Source: VBDM01 sp035499735
GTDB lineage: Bacteria; Pseudomonadota; Gammaproteobacteria; Burkholderiales; SG8-39
Direction: 5' to 3'
Length of the DNA stretch: 64,000 nt
Assembly: GCA_035499735.1 (NCBI GenBank)
Contig: DATJYC010000019.1
Coordinates: 1 to 64,000 of the forward strand
Shown one piece after another: positions 48,874-57,727 of this stretch. The notes under the pieces were generated by a model. It saw nothing but the letters and a program-made list of their open reading frames with translations, was not told the origin of the DNA and did not search any database. The stretch's first letter is position 1. Each line of letters opens with the position of its first letter. A program made the position numbers and the translations under genes.

Positions 48874-50624
48874 ACCTTCACCCTGATCAGCTCCTCGCCC
48901 GTCTCGCCGACGACGTGCACCGCGCAGGCGAGGCAGGGGTCGAAGCTGTGGATGGTGCGCAGTATCTCGATCGGCTGCTTGGGATCGGCGAGACGATGGC
49001 CCTTCAGCGCGGCCTCGTACGCGCCGTCCTGCCCCTGCGCGTCGCGCGGACCCGCGTTCCAGGTGGAAGGCACCACCGCCTGGTAGTTCGCGATCTTGCC
49101 GTCGCGGATCACGATCCAGTGCCCGAGTGCGCCGCGCGGCGCCTCCATGGTGCCCGCGCCCTTCGCTTCCCTCGGCCAGGACGACGGGTCCCATTGCGCC
49201 TCGTTGAAGGTGCGCACGTCGCCCGACTTGATGTTGGCGATGAGGTTGTCGTACCAGACCTGCATGGTGTCGGCGATGACCTTGGTCTCGAGCGTGCGCG
49301 CCGCGGTGCGCCCCAGGGTCGAATACAGGGCCTGCACCGGCACGTTCAGCGTCTTGAGCGTGCCGTTCACCAGATCCTTGGTCTGCGGGTGGCCCTTGGC
49401 GTAGAGCATGAGAACGCGCGCGAGCGGCCCCACCTCGACCGGCTTGCCCCGCCAGCGCGGCGACTTGAGCCAGGAGTACGCCTGGCCGACGTCGAGATTC
49501 TTGTACGGCGGCTTGGGTCCGGTGTAGTTGAACTTCGTCTCGCCGTCGTAGGGATGCAGCCCGCGCTCCTTGCCCCCGCTGTAGTCGTACCAGGAGTGGG
49601 CGACGAACTCCTGGATCTGGTCCTCGGCGTGCAGGTCGAGCGGGTGGATCTTCGAGAGGTCGCGGTCGAGGATCACGCCCGGCGGAATCAGGTACGTCGA
49701 GGGATCGGACATTCCCTTCTCGGGAAAGTCGCCGTACGTCAGGAAATTCCCCAGGCCCTCGCCCTGGGCGCCCCAATCCTTGTAGAACGAGGCGATCGCG
49801 AGCGTGTCGGGCACGTAGGCCTGGTCGACGAAGCTCCGCATCTGCCGGATGATGTCCTGGACCTGCCCCAGCCCCACCATGTTCACCGCGGTCGCGCTCT
49901 CGGTGCCCGCCAGGCGCGTGCCGCCGCCCGGGTCGATGCTGATCGCGCAGGGCACGCCGCCCACGAGGAAGTTCGGGTGCGGATTCTTGCCGCCGAATAT
50001 GGAATGGAGCTTCGCGACGTCGCGCTGCCACGAGAGCGCGTCGAGGTAGTGCGCCACCGCCATGAGATTTGCCTCGGGCGGCAGCTTGTACGCCGGGTGC
50101 CCCCAGTAGCCGTTCGCGAAGATGCCGAGCTGCCCCGACTCGACGAAGGTCTTCACGCGCCTCTGTATGTCGGAGAAGTATCCGGGCGAAGAGTTGGGAT
50201 AGCTCGAGATGCTCTGCGCGAGCGCCGAGGTCTTCTTCGGGTCGGCCTTCAGCGCCGACACCACGTCGACCCAGTCGAGCGCGTGCAGGTGGTAGAAGTG
50301 CATCACGTGGTCGTGCACGTACTGCGCCGCGATCATCAGGTTGCGGATGAGCTGGGCGTTCGGCGGGATCGGGTACTTCAGCGCGTCCTCCACCGCGCGC
50401 ACCGACGCGATGCCGTGCACCAGCGTGCACACTCCGCAGATGCGCTGGGCGAATGCCCAGGCGTCGCGCGGGTCGCGCCCGCGCAGGATGATCTCGATTC
50501 CGCGCACCATGGTGCCCGAGCTCGACGCGCGCGTGATGCGGCCGCTGTCGTCGGTCTCGGCCTCGATGCGCAGGTGCCCTTCGATGCGGGTAATGGGATC
50601 CAGGACCAGCGTTTGTGCTGCCAT
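48867..50624 (-). CDS. hynL: NiFe hydrogenase large subunit (Isp type, group 1e-like)
   Basis: A 585-residue catalytic subunit. L1 motif R-I-C63-G-V-C66 and L2 motif D-P-C564-L-A-C567-A-V-H570 supply the NiFe ligands. Cleavage after His570 by the protease encoded upstream would remove a 15-residue tail (V-V-G-E-T-G...). The gene order hynS-isp1-isp2-hynL, with the two electron-transfer genes inserted between subunits, is that of Isp-type hydrogenases of sulfur bacteria. One base separates it from isp2. H2 uptake is the likely direction. Confidence 0.95.
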   Translation of the reverse strand: MAAQTLVLDPITRIEGHLRIEAETDDSGRITRASSSGTMVRGIEIILRGRDPRDAWAFAQRICGVCTLVHGIASVRAVEDALKYPIPPNAQLIRNLMIAAQYVHDHVMHFYHLHALDWVDVVSALKADPKKTSALAQSISSYPNSSPGYFSDIQRRVKTFVESGQLGIFANGYWGHPAYKLPPEANLMAVAHYLDALSWQRDVAKLHSIFGGKNPHPNFLVGGVPCAISIDPGGGTRLAGTESATAVNMVGLGQVQDIIRQMRSFVDQAYVPDTLAIASFYKDWGAQGEGLGNFLTYGDFPEKGMSDPSTYLIPPGVILDRDLSKIHPLDLHAEDQIQEFVAHSWYDYSGGKERGLHPYDGETKFNYTGPKPPYKNLDVGQAYSWLKSPRWRGKPVEVGPLARVLMLYAKGHPQTKDLVNGTLKTLNVPVQALYSTLGRTAARTLETKVIADTMQVWYDNLIANIKSGDVRTFNEAQWDPSSWPREAKGAGTMEAPRGALGHWIVIRDGKIANYQAVVPSTWNAGPRDAQGQDGAYEAALKGHRLADPKQPIEILRTIHSFDPCLACAVHVVGETGEELIRVKVC

Positions 50625-50625
50625 G

Positions 50626-51921
50626 TCAGGCCTCTATGAGGTTGTCAGCCACCAGCTCGAGCAGGCTGTTCATGCTCTTGTCCCACTTGAAATGCGCCTG
50701 GCCGTCGTCGAAGGTCTGGCGGCAATTGGCGCAGCTCGTCACCGGCAGCTCGGCGCCGGTGTCGTCGATCTGGTCCATCTTCAGCTTGAACACCTTGTAG
50801 CGCAGGGCGTCGGCGCGATGGATCGCCACCACGCCGCCTCCCCCGCCGCAGCACCAGTTCGTGCCCTTCGTGGGGAACATCTCCTTCAGCTCCACGCCCA
50901 ACGCCGCGAGCACCTCGCGCGGCGCCTCGACCGCGCCGCCGCGGCGCGATATCTGGCAGGGATCGTGGAAGGTGGCGCTCTTGGCGAGCTTCTTCAGCCT
51001 GAGCTTGCCGCTCCGGGCGCTCTCGGCGAGGAACTCCGAGATGTGCAGCACCCTGAACGGGAGCGGCTTGCCGTACAGGTTCGCGCCTTGCCAGCGCAGC
51101 GCGCCGTAGGCGTGGCCGCATTCCGGCAGGACGAGCGTCTTCGCCCCGCACGCGACGGCCGCGTTGATGAGCTTCATGCTCATGTCCTTCTGCCATTGCG
51201 CGTTGCCCGACAACAGCCCGAAGTTGGTCGCCTCGTAGCCGTCGCTGCGGAAGGTCCAGTCGGCGCCGACGTGCTTCATGATCTTCGCCGTCGCGACGAT
51301 CGACTGCGGGTACTTCATGATCTCGATCGAGGACATCGAACAAAGGATGTCCGCCTTGCCCTTGTCGAGCGGGATCGAGACCTCGTGCTCGTCGGCGAGC
51401 CAGTCGATGCGCTCCTTGAAGACCTTGGGGGTCGCGCCGAGCGGGCTGCCTTCGCGCTCGCCGCGCTCGGCCGCCTCCCGCAGCTCCTTGGGCACGAGGC
51501 CCGCTTGCGCCATGCCGTGCCGCGCGTCGCTGATCAGGCCGGCGATGTCGATCCCCATCGGGCACATGAGCGAACAGCGCCCACACACCGTGCACGAGTC
51601 GTAGAGCAGGTGCTGCCACTCCTCGAGCTGCGGCTCGGTCACCTCGCGCTTGAGGCCGAGCAGGCGGTAGAAGGGCGCGAACGGACCGTACTCGCGCTTG
51701 TACGCCTGCTTGAACGGCTCGAGCTTCCAGATCGGCGTGTACTTCGGGTCGCCCGTCACCTCGTAGAAGTGGCAGGACTCGGCGCACATGCCGCAGTGGA
51801 TGCACGACTCCAGGTAGATCGCGGCCGTGCGGCCGAAGTCCTTCACGAACCCCTGCATCGCCTTGGCGACGCGCTCCTCGCCCGGCATCTCGCCTTGCCT
51901 GTCGACCGCGATTGCGCTCAT
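50626..51921 (-). CDS. isp2: HdrD-like iron-sulfur protein, Isp2
   Basis: A 431-residue cytoplasmic-side protein like heterodisulfide reductase subunit D. Two [4Fe-4S] motifs, C40-x2-C43-x2-C46-x3-C50 and C110-x2-C113-x2-C116-x3-C120, precede two CCG-type domains (N-W-C-C-G-G-G near 365 and H-D-P-C; S-C-A-N-C near 400). In Isp hydrogenases it takes electrons from the small subunit through Isp1. Its ATG overlaps the isp1 stop. Confidence 0.93.
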   Translation of the reverse strand: MSAIAVDRQGEMPGEERVAKAMQGFVKDFGRTAAIYLESCIHCGMCAESCHFYEVTGDPKYTPIWKLEPFKQAYKREYGPFAPFYRLLGLKREVTEPQLEEWQHLLYDSCTVCGRCSLMCPMGIDIAGLISDARHGMAQAGLVPKELREAAERGEREGSPLGATPKVFKERIDWLADEHEVSIPLDKGKADILCSMSSIEIMKYPQSIVATAKIMKHVGADWTFRSDGYEATNFGLLSGNAQWQKDMSMKLINAAVACGAKTLVLPECGHAYGALRWQGANLYGKPLPFRVLHISEFLAESARSGKLRLKKLAKSATFHDPCQISRRGGAVEAPREVLAALGVELKEMFPTKGTNWCCGGGGGVVAIHRADALRYKVFKLKMDQIDDTGAELPVTSCANCRQTFDDGQAHFKWDKSMNSLLELVADNLIEA

Positions 51922-52604
51922 AGCGAAGCCCCCCTGCGCTCGAACTCGACGCCCTGGACGCCGCGCGCCAGGAACATCGTGAAGGCGTGCATCAGCTTCC
52001 CGAACGGGAACCAGATCATGAGCAGCTCCACCGAGAGGAGGTGCAGCCCGAGCAGCGTCGGATACGGCGCGCCGTAGTGGCTGTAGGCGAGCATGCCGGT
52101 CGCGATCGGCGCGATGGTGACGAACCAGCTGAAGTAGTCGTCGAAGTTCGAGAGCATGCGCTTCACGGGACTGGCGATGCGGTGGACCAGCACCGCGACC
52201 AGCGCCGCCAGGGACACCGCGCTGAAGAAGTAGATCGCCCCGCCCGGCAGGTAGGGCCAGGCGAACCCGAAGACGCGCTTGAAGTTCACGCCGATCACGC
52301 CTTTCGCGATGTCCTCGAAGAACAGGATGTGCGGCAGATAGAAGAACAACGCGACGAGAAAGCCGATGTGAAACGTGTACCCCATGATCTCCCCGAACGC
52401 CGTGCCGCCGAGGAACTCCTTGCGCGGCCAGGAGCGGAGCCCGATCAGCCGCAGGCCCTTCCACGCCGCGGTCCTGCGCGGCTCGGACAGGTCCTTCCTG
52501 CCTCGAAGCAGCAGGATGCCGAGCAGCCGCCAGAGAACGCCGATCACGAAAACCGTCGTGGCCCAGTGCATCCCCGGGCCTCGTGCGAACGTCAGCAGGT
52601 CCAT
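51918..52604 (-). CDS. isp1: Cytochrome b-type membrane subunit, Isp1
   Basis: A 228-residue membrane protein with five helices, resembling NarI/DsrM-like cytochrome b. Histidines in G-Y-T-F-H-I-G-F, L-V-H-R-I-A, L-G-L-H-L-L-S and K-L-M-H-A-F could bind two haems b. It would anchor the hydrogenase at the membrane and move electrons to quinone or to Isp2. One base separates it from hynS. Confidence 0.92.
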   Translation of the reverse strand: MDLLTFARGPGMHWATTVFVIGVLWRLLGILLLRGRKDLSEPRRTAAWKGLRLIGLRSWPRKEFLGGTAFGEIMGYTFHIGFLVALFFYLPHILFFEDIAKGVIGVNFKRVFGFAWPYLPGGAIYFFSAVSLAALVAVLVHRIASPVKRMLSNFDDYFSWFVTIAPIATGMLAYSHYGAPYPTLLGLHLLSVELLMIWFPFGKLMHAFTMFLARGVQGVEFERRGASL

Positions 52605-52605
52605 G

Positions 52606-53655
52606 TCAGTTCTCCTTCTCGATCCGTTCCTGGCGCCTGCGCCCGAGGTACGCGGCCGCCGCGCCGGCTGCAACGCCCACCGCGGCCGCCGCGCCGAGCG
52701 TCTTCGCATCGCCCCATTCCGCGGTCGACAGCGCCTTGTAGAAGCTGCTCTTGTCCCAGAAGTCCGGCTCCGAGCAGCCGAGGCAGCCGTGGCCCGACTG
52801 GATCGGGAAGCTCGTTCCGGCGTTCCACTTCACCGTCGCGCAGGCGTTGTGGGTGATCGGGCCCTTGCAGCCGAGCTCGTACAGGCACCAGCCGCTGCGT
52901 GCGCCTTCGTCGTCGAAGGTCTTGGCGAACTTGCCCTGGTCGTAGAAGGGCCGCCGGTAGCAGCGGTCGTGGATGGTCTCGCCGTAGAACGCGAGCGGCC
53001 GCCCCTGCGCGTCGAGCTCCGGGATCTTGCCGAAGGTGAGGTAATGGGCGAGGACGCCGGTCATCACCACCGCGATCGGCGGGCAGCCGGGAACGTTGAT
53101 TACGGGCTTGTTCTTCACGAGATCGGATACCGGCCTCGCGCCCGTCGGGTTCGGATTCGCCTTCGGCAGCCCGCCGAAGGAGGCGCACGAGCCGATCGCG
53201 ACGACGGCCGCCGCGCCTTTCGCCGATTGCTCGAGAATGTCGACGAAGCTCTCGCCGCCCCAGGCGCCGTAGATCCCGCCGTCGCTCGTCGGGATCGAGC
53301 CGTCGACGAGCAGCAGGTACTTGCCGTCGAACTCCTTCATCGCGTGCTCGCGCGCCGCCTCCGCGGCGAAGCCCGAGGCCGCCTGCAGCGTGTGGTGGTA
53401 ATCGAGCGACACGAGGTCGAGGATGAGGTTCTCGAGCGTCGGCGAGTTCGAGCGCGTGAGCGACTCGGTACAGCCGGTGCACTCCTGGAAGGAGAGCCAG
53501 ATCACCGAGGGACGCTTCGCCTTGGCGAGCGCCTGCGCGACCGCCGGCGCCATGCCCGGCGGCAGCGCCATGAGCGAGGTCAGGGCGGTGCAGAACTTGA
53601 GAAACGCGCGGCGGCTCACGCCGCTCGCGAGCAGGGAATCGCCCAGCGTAGTCAT
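52606..53655 (-). CDS. hynS: NiFe hydrogenase small subunit
   Basis: A 349-residue subunit with a Tat leader S14-R-R-A-F-L-K20 and the proximal cluster C59-T-G-C62. Further clusters are formed by Cys residues such as G-S-C-A-S, V-P-G-C-P, and G-H-G-C-L-G-C near 292-298. A C-terminal hydrophobic helix (about 318-338) with a basic tail anchors it, typical of membrane-bound uptake enzymes. AAGGAGG lies 10 bases before ATG 53655. It overlaps the HupH-like gene by four bases. Confidence 0.94.
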   Translation of the reverse strand: MTTLGDSLLASGVSRRAFLKFCTALTSLMALPPGMAPAVAQALAKAKRPSVIWLSFQECTGCTESLTRSNSPTLENLILDLVSLDYHHTLQAASGFAAEAAREHAMKEFDGKYLLLVDGSIPTSDGGIYGAWGGESFVDILEQSAKGAAAVVAIGSCASFGGLPKANPNPTGARPVSDLVKNKPVINVPGCPPIAVVMTGVLAHYLTFGKIPELDAQGRPLAFYGETIHDRCYRRPFYDQGKFAKTFDDEGARSGWCLYELGCKGPITHNACATVKWNAGTSFPIQSGHGCLGCSEPDFWDKSSFYKALSTAEWGDAKTLGAAAAVGVAAGAAAAYLGRRRQERIEKEN

Positions 53656-54059
53656 GGCTGCAATGCCTCCTTGAGACGAATCAGTCCATCTGCGGCGTCC
53701 TCCGCCGGAGCGCGCAGGATCTCCGGCAGCCCGCATACCTCGAGCAGGTCGGCGGCGACCTCGCCGGCCTCGTTCCTGTGCGTGACGCGCCACACGCCGG
53801 GGTAGCGCGTCTCGCGCACCTCGCTCGCGCCGATCGCCTCGACGCTCGCGCTCACGGCGCCCGAGCCGAGCGCCGCCTCCAGCTCCGCGTAGTCGCCGCG
53901 CGTAAGCGGCAGGCTGCGCAGGTCGATGCTCGCCGACTCGCCCTTCGAGAGCCAGGCCTCGAGCAGCCCGGCGAGCTCGAAGAGCAGCGGCTTCACGTTG
54001 CCGGTCGGGATATCCGCGGCCGCGATCACCTTGACGCCTATCCTGTCGATTGCGTTCAT
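53652..54059 (-). CDS. Hydrogenase expression/formation protein (HupH/HyaF C-terminal-like)
   Basis: A 135-residue protein that looks like the second half of HupH/HyaF (family about 285 residues). Features are L-F-E-L-A-G-L-L near 25, the Y-P-G-V-W-R-V-T-H region near 90-98 and a helical end. HupH-like proteins help assemble the small subunit, which is the next gene. ATG 54059; the ORF reads through further upstream, but that part is antisense to the protease. Confidence 0.72.
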   Translation of the reverse strand: MNAIDRIGVKVIAAADIPTGNVKPLLFELAGLLEAWLSKGESASIDLRSLPLTRGDYAELEAALGSGAVSASVEAIGASEVRETRYPGVWRVTHRNEAGEVAADLLEVCGLPEILRAPAEDAADGLIRLKEALQP

Positions 54060-54547
54060 GCCTGCCACCTCTCGATGAGTTCGCGCGCGCGCTCGCACGC
54101 CTCGGGGATCGCCTGGGCCACCGCTCCGCTCGGCGAGTCCGACCAGTCGATCGACTGCGGCTGGATGCCGATGAGGGCGCGCCGCGCGGGCAGCCGCCCG
54201 CCGAGCGCGGCGAGCGCCATCAAGTCGAGCAGGCCCACCTCGTGGACGCTGCGCTTGCGCTCGCTGCCCAGGAACTCGTCCATGTCCTCTCCTACGAACA
54301 CCGCGACGCTTCCGGGCGCGGCTTTCATCTCGGCGGCGTCGAGCACGATCAGCGCGGGGCTCTCCTCGATCAGCCCCGCCAGCGTGAAGCTCAGCGTCCC
54401 GCCGTCGGCGAACCGGATCGCCGGATCGCGGCAGCCCTGCTCGAGCCGCCGCATGGCGTGCACGCCGGCGCCCTCGTCGCCGAGCAGCGTGTTGCCGATC
54501 CCGAGCACCAGGATCGCGGGATCAGCAGATGCGCGGGAGGGGATCAT
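54056..54547 (-). CDS. hupD: Hydrogenase maturation endopeptidase
   Basis: A 163-residue HyaD/HupD-type protease that trims the large subunit after nickel insertion. G-I-G-N-T-L-L-G-D-E-G-A-G-V-H near residues 16-30 holds the nickel-binding Glu; D in V-L-D-A-A-E and His in V-H-E-V-G-L-L-D complete the site. ATG 54547 starts 26 bases inside the hypE end. Substrate should be HynL of the same operon. Confidence 0.9.
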   Translation of the reverse strand: MIPSRASADPAILVLGIGNTLLGDEGAGVHAMRRLEQGCRDPAIRFADGGTLSFTLAGLIEESPALIVLDAAEMKAAPGSVAVFVGEDMDEFLGSERKRSVHEVGLLDLMALAALGGRLPARRALIGIQPQSIDWSDSPSGAVAQAIPEACERARELIERWQA

Positions 54548-55529
54548 CTTCCAGCTCCTCCAGGCAGCGCTCGCCGCCCAGCTCCGTTTCCAGGACCACC
54601 TGCGGGCGCCCGTTCTGCACCACGCCGATGCGCGCGGCGTCGCTGCCGGCGGGCAGCGCGCGCCATGCATCGAGCGCGCGGTCGGCGTCCCCGGGCGCGA
54701 GCACCGCGACCACGCGGCCCTCGCACGCGAGGTACAGCGGATCGAATCCCAGCATCTCGCAGACCGACGCCACGGGCGGCCTTACCGGGATCGCCGGGCC
54801 GTCCAGGCGCACGCACAGCCCGGTCTCATGCGCGATCTCGTGCGCCACCGTCGCCAGGCCGCCGCGGGTCGGATCGCGCATGAAGCGCAGCCCGGGCAGG
54901 TCGAGCAGCGCGGTAGTGAGCGGCAACACGCTCGCCGCGTCGGAAGCGAGGTCGCCGCGCAGGCCGAACTGCTCGCGCGCGAGCAGCACCGCCGTGCCGT
55001 GGTCGCCCACGGGGCCGCTCGCCAGAATCACGTCGCCCTCGCGGATGCGGTCCAGTCCCAGGCGGAGCCCGGGCCGGCGGATGCCCACTCCGGTGGTCGC
55101 GAAATACACGCCGCCGCCCTCGCCGCGGCGCACGACCTTGGTGTCGCCGGCGGCGACGCGCACCTCGCACTCGCGCGCGGCGAGCGCCATGCTTGCGACC
55201 AGGCGGTCGAGCCGCGCGAACTCCAGGCCCTCCTCGATGAAGGCGCTGAGGCTCAAGTACGCGGGAACCGCGCCGGCCACGGCGAGATCGTTCACGGTGC
55301 CGTGAACGGCGAGCGAGCCGATGTCGCCGCCCGGGAACTCGAGGGGCTGCACGGTGAATCCGTCGGTGGTGACGAGCACGTCTCCCTCGGGCAGCGGAAG
55401 ATGCGCCGCGTCGCAGCGCGTGTCGAGCTCGGGGTTCGCGAGGTGCCGCACGAACACCTCCTCGATCAGCTCGCGCATGAAGCGGCCGCCGTTGCCGTGC
55501 GCGAGGGTGACGTGCTGGCCGTCGATCAT
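54522..55529 (-). CDS. hypE: Hydrogenase maturation protein HypE
   Basis: A 335-residue PurM-like enzyme that dehydrates carboxamide on its C-terminal Cys to form the cyano ligand of the NiFe site. The last residues P-R-I-C are the active thiol. N-terminal L-A-H-G-N-G-G and D-x4-G-D-T-K-V-V-R are conserved. ATG 55529 overlaps the hypF stop. Confidence 0.94.
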   Translation of the reverse strand: MIDGQHVTLAHGNGGRFMRELIEEVFVRHLANPELDTRCDAAHLPLPEGDVLVTTDGFTVQPLEFPGGDIGSLAVHGTVNDLAVAGAVPAYLSLSAFIEEGLEFARLDRLVASMALAARECEVRVAAGDTKVVRRGEGGGVYFATTGVGIRRPGLRLGLDRIREGDVILASGPVGDHGTAVLLAREQFGLRGDLASDAASVLPLTTALLDLPGLRFMRDPTRGGLATVAHEIAHETGLCVRLDGPAIPVRPPVASVCEMLGFDPLYLACEGRVVAVLAPGDADRALDAWRALPAGSDAARIGVVQNGRPQVVLETELGGERCLEELEDDPLPRIC

Positions 55530-57715
55530 GAAAGCGCTCCCGTCTCGATCAGTTGCCCGAACGCGAGGCCCGCGTCGTTGCACGGGATGCGCTCCGGGAC
55601 GAGCACCTCGAAGCCGTCCGCCTGCGCGTCGCGCGCGACGCGCTCGCACAGCACGCGGTTCTGGAAGACCCCGCCTGTGAGCCCGATGCGCGACACGCCG
55701 TGCGCCTCGCGCACGGCGCGCGCCTGGTCGAGCAGCGTGCCCGCGAGCGAAGCGTGGAAAATCGAAGCCCGTTCCTTCACCCGGGTATCGGGATCGAGAA
55801 GACGCTCGATCAGCGGCTCCCAGTCGCTGACCCACAGGCCGCCGCGCCGCTCGAGCGGCAGCGGGACAGCGGGGCCGTCCCCGGCCGCCTCCGCCTCGAG
55901 CGCCATCGGCGCCTGCGCCTCGAAGCTCGCGTTCGAGACGAGCCCGAGGAGCGCGGCAGCGGCGTCGAACAGGCGCCCCGCCGACGACGTGCGCGGGCAG
56001 TTCACGCCGCGCTCCCGGGCGTCGCGCAGGAGATCCGAGCCTTTCGGGCAATTTTCCCAGCTTCTCCCGGTCTCCCAGCACAGCGCGAGGGCGCTGCGCC
56101 AGGGCTCGCGCGCCGCGCGCTCGCCGCCGAGCAGCGAAAACGGGCGCAGGCTCGCGACGCGGCGCCAGGCGCCGGGGCGCCCGAGCAGGGCCTCCCCGCC
56201 CCACAGCGTGCCGTCTTCGCCCAGGCCCGCGCCGTCCCAGGTGAAGATCAGCCCGTCGCCGTCGCGCGGGAATTCCCCGGCCAGAGCCGAAGCATGGGCC
56301 CGGTGATGAAAGACCCGCCTCACCGGCAGACCCCACCTTTCGGCGAGACGCGTAGTGCCGTAGCCGGAATGCGCGTCGCAAACGAGGCCTGCCGCGCTCA
56401 CGCCGTAGAGTCGCTGCAGGTCTTCCGCCACCTGCTCGAGCAGGGCGAGGCTGCGCGGCGCGTCCATGTCGCCCAGGTGCGGCGACACGATCGCGCGCCG
56501 CTCCCAGCCGAGCGCCACCGTGTTCTTGAGGTGCCCGCCCAGAGCGAGCAGCGGCCGCGGCAGCCGGAACGGCAGGTCGATCTCGAGCGGCGCGTTGCCG
56601 CGCCCGAGGCGGATCGGCCGCGGCTTGCCGAGGATGACGCGGAAGACCGGATCGTCGGCGGGGCGCGCGATCGGCCGGTCGTGATGCAGGAACGCATCGG
56701 CGACGTGCGCGAGCCGCGCCTCGGCCTCCGCGTTGCCGGTCAGCACCGGCTCGCCGCTCAGGTTGCCCGAGGTGGCGACGAGCGGCGCGCCGAAATCCTC
56801 GAGCAGCAGGTGATGCAGCGGGCTGTACGGCAGCATCGCGCCTATTTCGCCGCAGCCCGGCGCGATCTCGGGCGCGAGCGTCGGGACTTCGCTCTTCGGC
56901 AGCAGCACGATCGGGCGCGCCGGGTCGAGCAGCTCGGCGCCGGCGAACCCAGAGTCCATGGGAAACATCACTGCCAGGGGCTTGTGCGGGCGCCGCTTGC
57001 GCGTTCGCAGCGCCGTGACCGCGGCGGAGCTCCGCGCGTCGCACATCAGGTGGTAGCCGCCGATGCCTTTGACCGCGACCACCTTGCCTTCGCGCAGCGC
57101 GACGACGCAGGCCGCGAGCGCCGCCTCGCCCGAGAGCGGGCCGAAGGCGAGCCGCGGCCCGCAGTCGGGGCAGGCGACGGGCTCGGCGTGGAAGCGCCGG
57201 TCGAGCGGATCGGAATACTCGACCGCGCAGCGCGCGCACATCGGAAAGCCCGCCATGGTGGTCCTCGCACGGTCGTACGGGAGGCCGCGTATCAGCGTGT
57301 AGCGCGGGCCGCATTGAGTGCAGTTGATGAAGGGGTAGCGGTAGCGGCGGTCGCGCGGGTCGCGCAGCTCGGCGAGGCAGGCGTCGCAGGCGAAGTAGTC
57401 GGGCGGGACTCCGACGTGCGCGGGCGAGTCCGCGCGGCTCTCGAGTATCGAGAAGCCCTGCACCGGCTCGCGCGGCACCGGCGAGTCGGCGAGCTTCCGC
57501 GGGCGCGCGAGCGGCGGCGCTTCCGCGATCAGCGTGTCCCCGAAGGAGGAGAGCGCCTCGGGGCGGCCCTGCGCCAGGACCTCGACCGTTCCGGCCCGGT
57601 TGCGCACCCAGCCCTCGACCCGGTAGCGGTGCGCGGTCCTGTATACGAAGGGGCGAAAGCCCACGCCCTGCACCCGGCCGCCGAACAGCCATCTCCTCGC
57701 CTGGTCGTCGGACAA
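55526..57715 (-). CDS. hypF: Carbamoyltransferase HypF
   Basis: A 729-residue protein that makes carbamoyl adenylate and passes it to HypE. Acylphosphatase domain (G-R-V-Q-G-V-G-F-R-P near 13), two zinc fingers with C-D-A-C and C-T-Q-C through C-P-D-C (about 110-185), a YrdC domain (about 200-380) and a Kae1-like domain with D-G-A-G near 490. The start is TTG 57715, not ATG: GAGGAG is six bases upstream. Domain order is complete. Confidence 0.93.
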   Translation of the reverse strand: MSDDQARRWLFGGRVQGVGFRPFVYRTAHRYRVEGWVRNRAGTVEVLAQGRPEALSSFGDTLIAEAPPLARPRKLADSPVPREPVQGFSILESRADSPAHVGVPPDYFACDACLAELRDPRDRRYRYPFINCTQCGPRYTLIRGLPYDRARTTMAGFPMCARCAVEYSDPLDRRFHAEPVACPDCGPRLAFGPLSGEAALAACVVALREGKVVAVKGIGGYHLMCDARSSAAVTALRTRKRRPHKPLAVMFPMDSGFAGAELLDPARPIVLLPKSEVPTLAPEIAPGCGEIGAMLPYSPLHHLLLEDFGAPLVATSGNLSGEPVLTGNAEAEARLAHVADAFLHHDRPIARPADDPVFRVILGKPRPIRLGRGNAPLEIDLPFRLPRPLLALGGHLKNTVALGWERRAIVSPHLGDMDAPRSLALLEQVAEDLQRLYGVSAAGLVCDAHSGYGTTRLAERWGLPVRRVFHHRAHASALAGEFPRDGDGLIFTWDGAGLGEDGTLWGGEALLGRPGAWRRVASLRPFSLLGGERAAREPWRSALALCWETGRSWENCPKGSDLLRDARERGVNCPRTSSAGRLFDAAAALLGLVSNASFEAQAPMALEAEAAGDGPAVPLPLERRGGLWVSDWEPLIERLLDPDTRVKERASIFHASLAGTLLDQARAVREAHGVSRIGLTGGVFQNRVLCERVARDAQADGFEVLVPERIPCNDAGLAFGQLIETGALS

Positions 57716-57721
57716 TGTCGT

Positions 57722-57727
57722 CTCCTC
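57722..57727 (-). promoter_or_regulatory. Shine-Dalgarno GAGGAG for the TTG start of hypF
   Basis: It overlaps the hypD stop codon (57728-57726) and lies six bases before TTG 57715, fixing this non-ATG start. Confidence 0.7.
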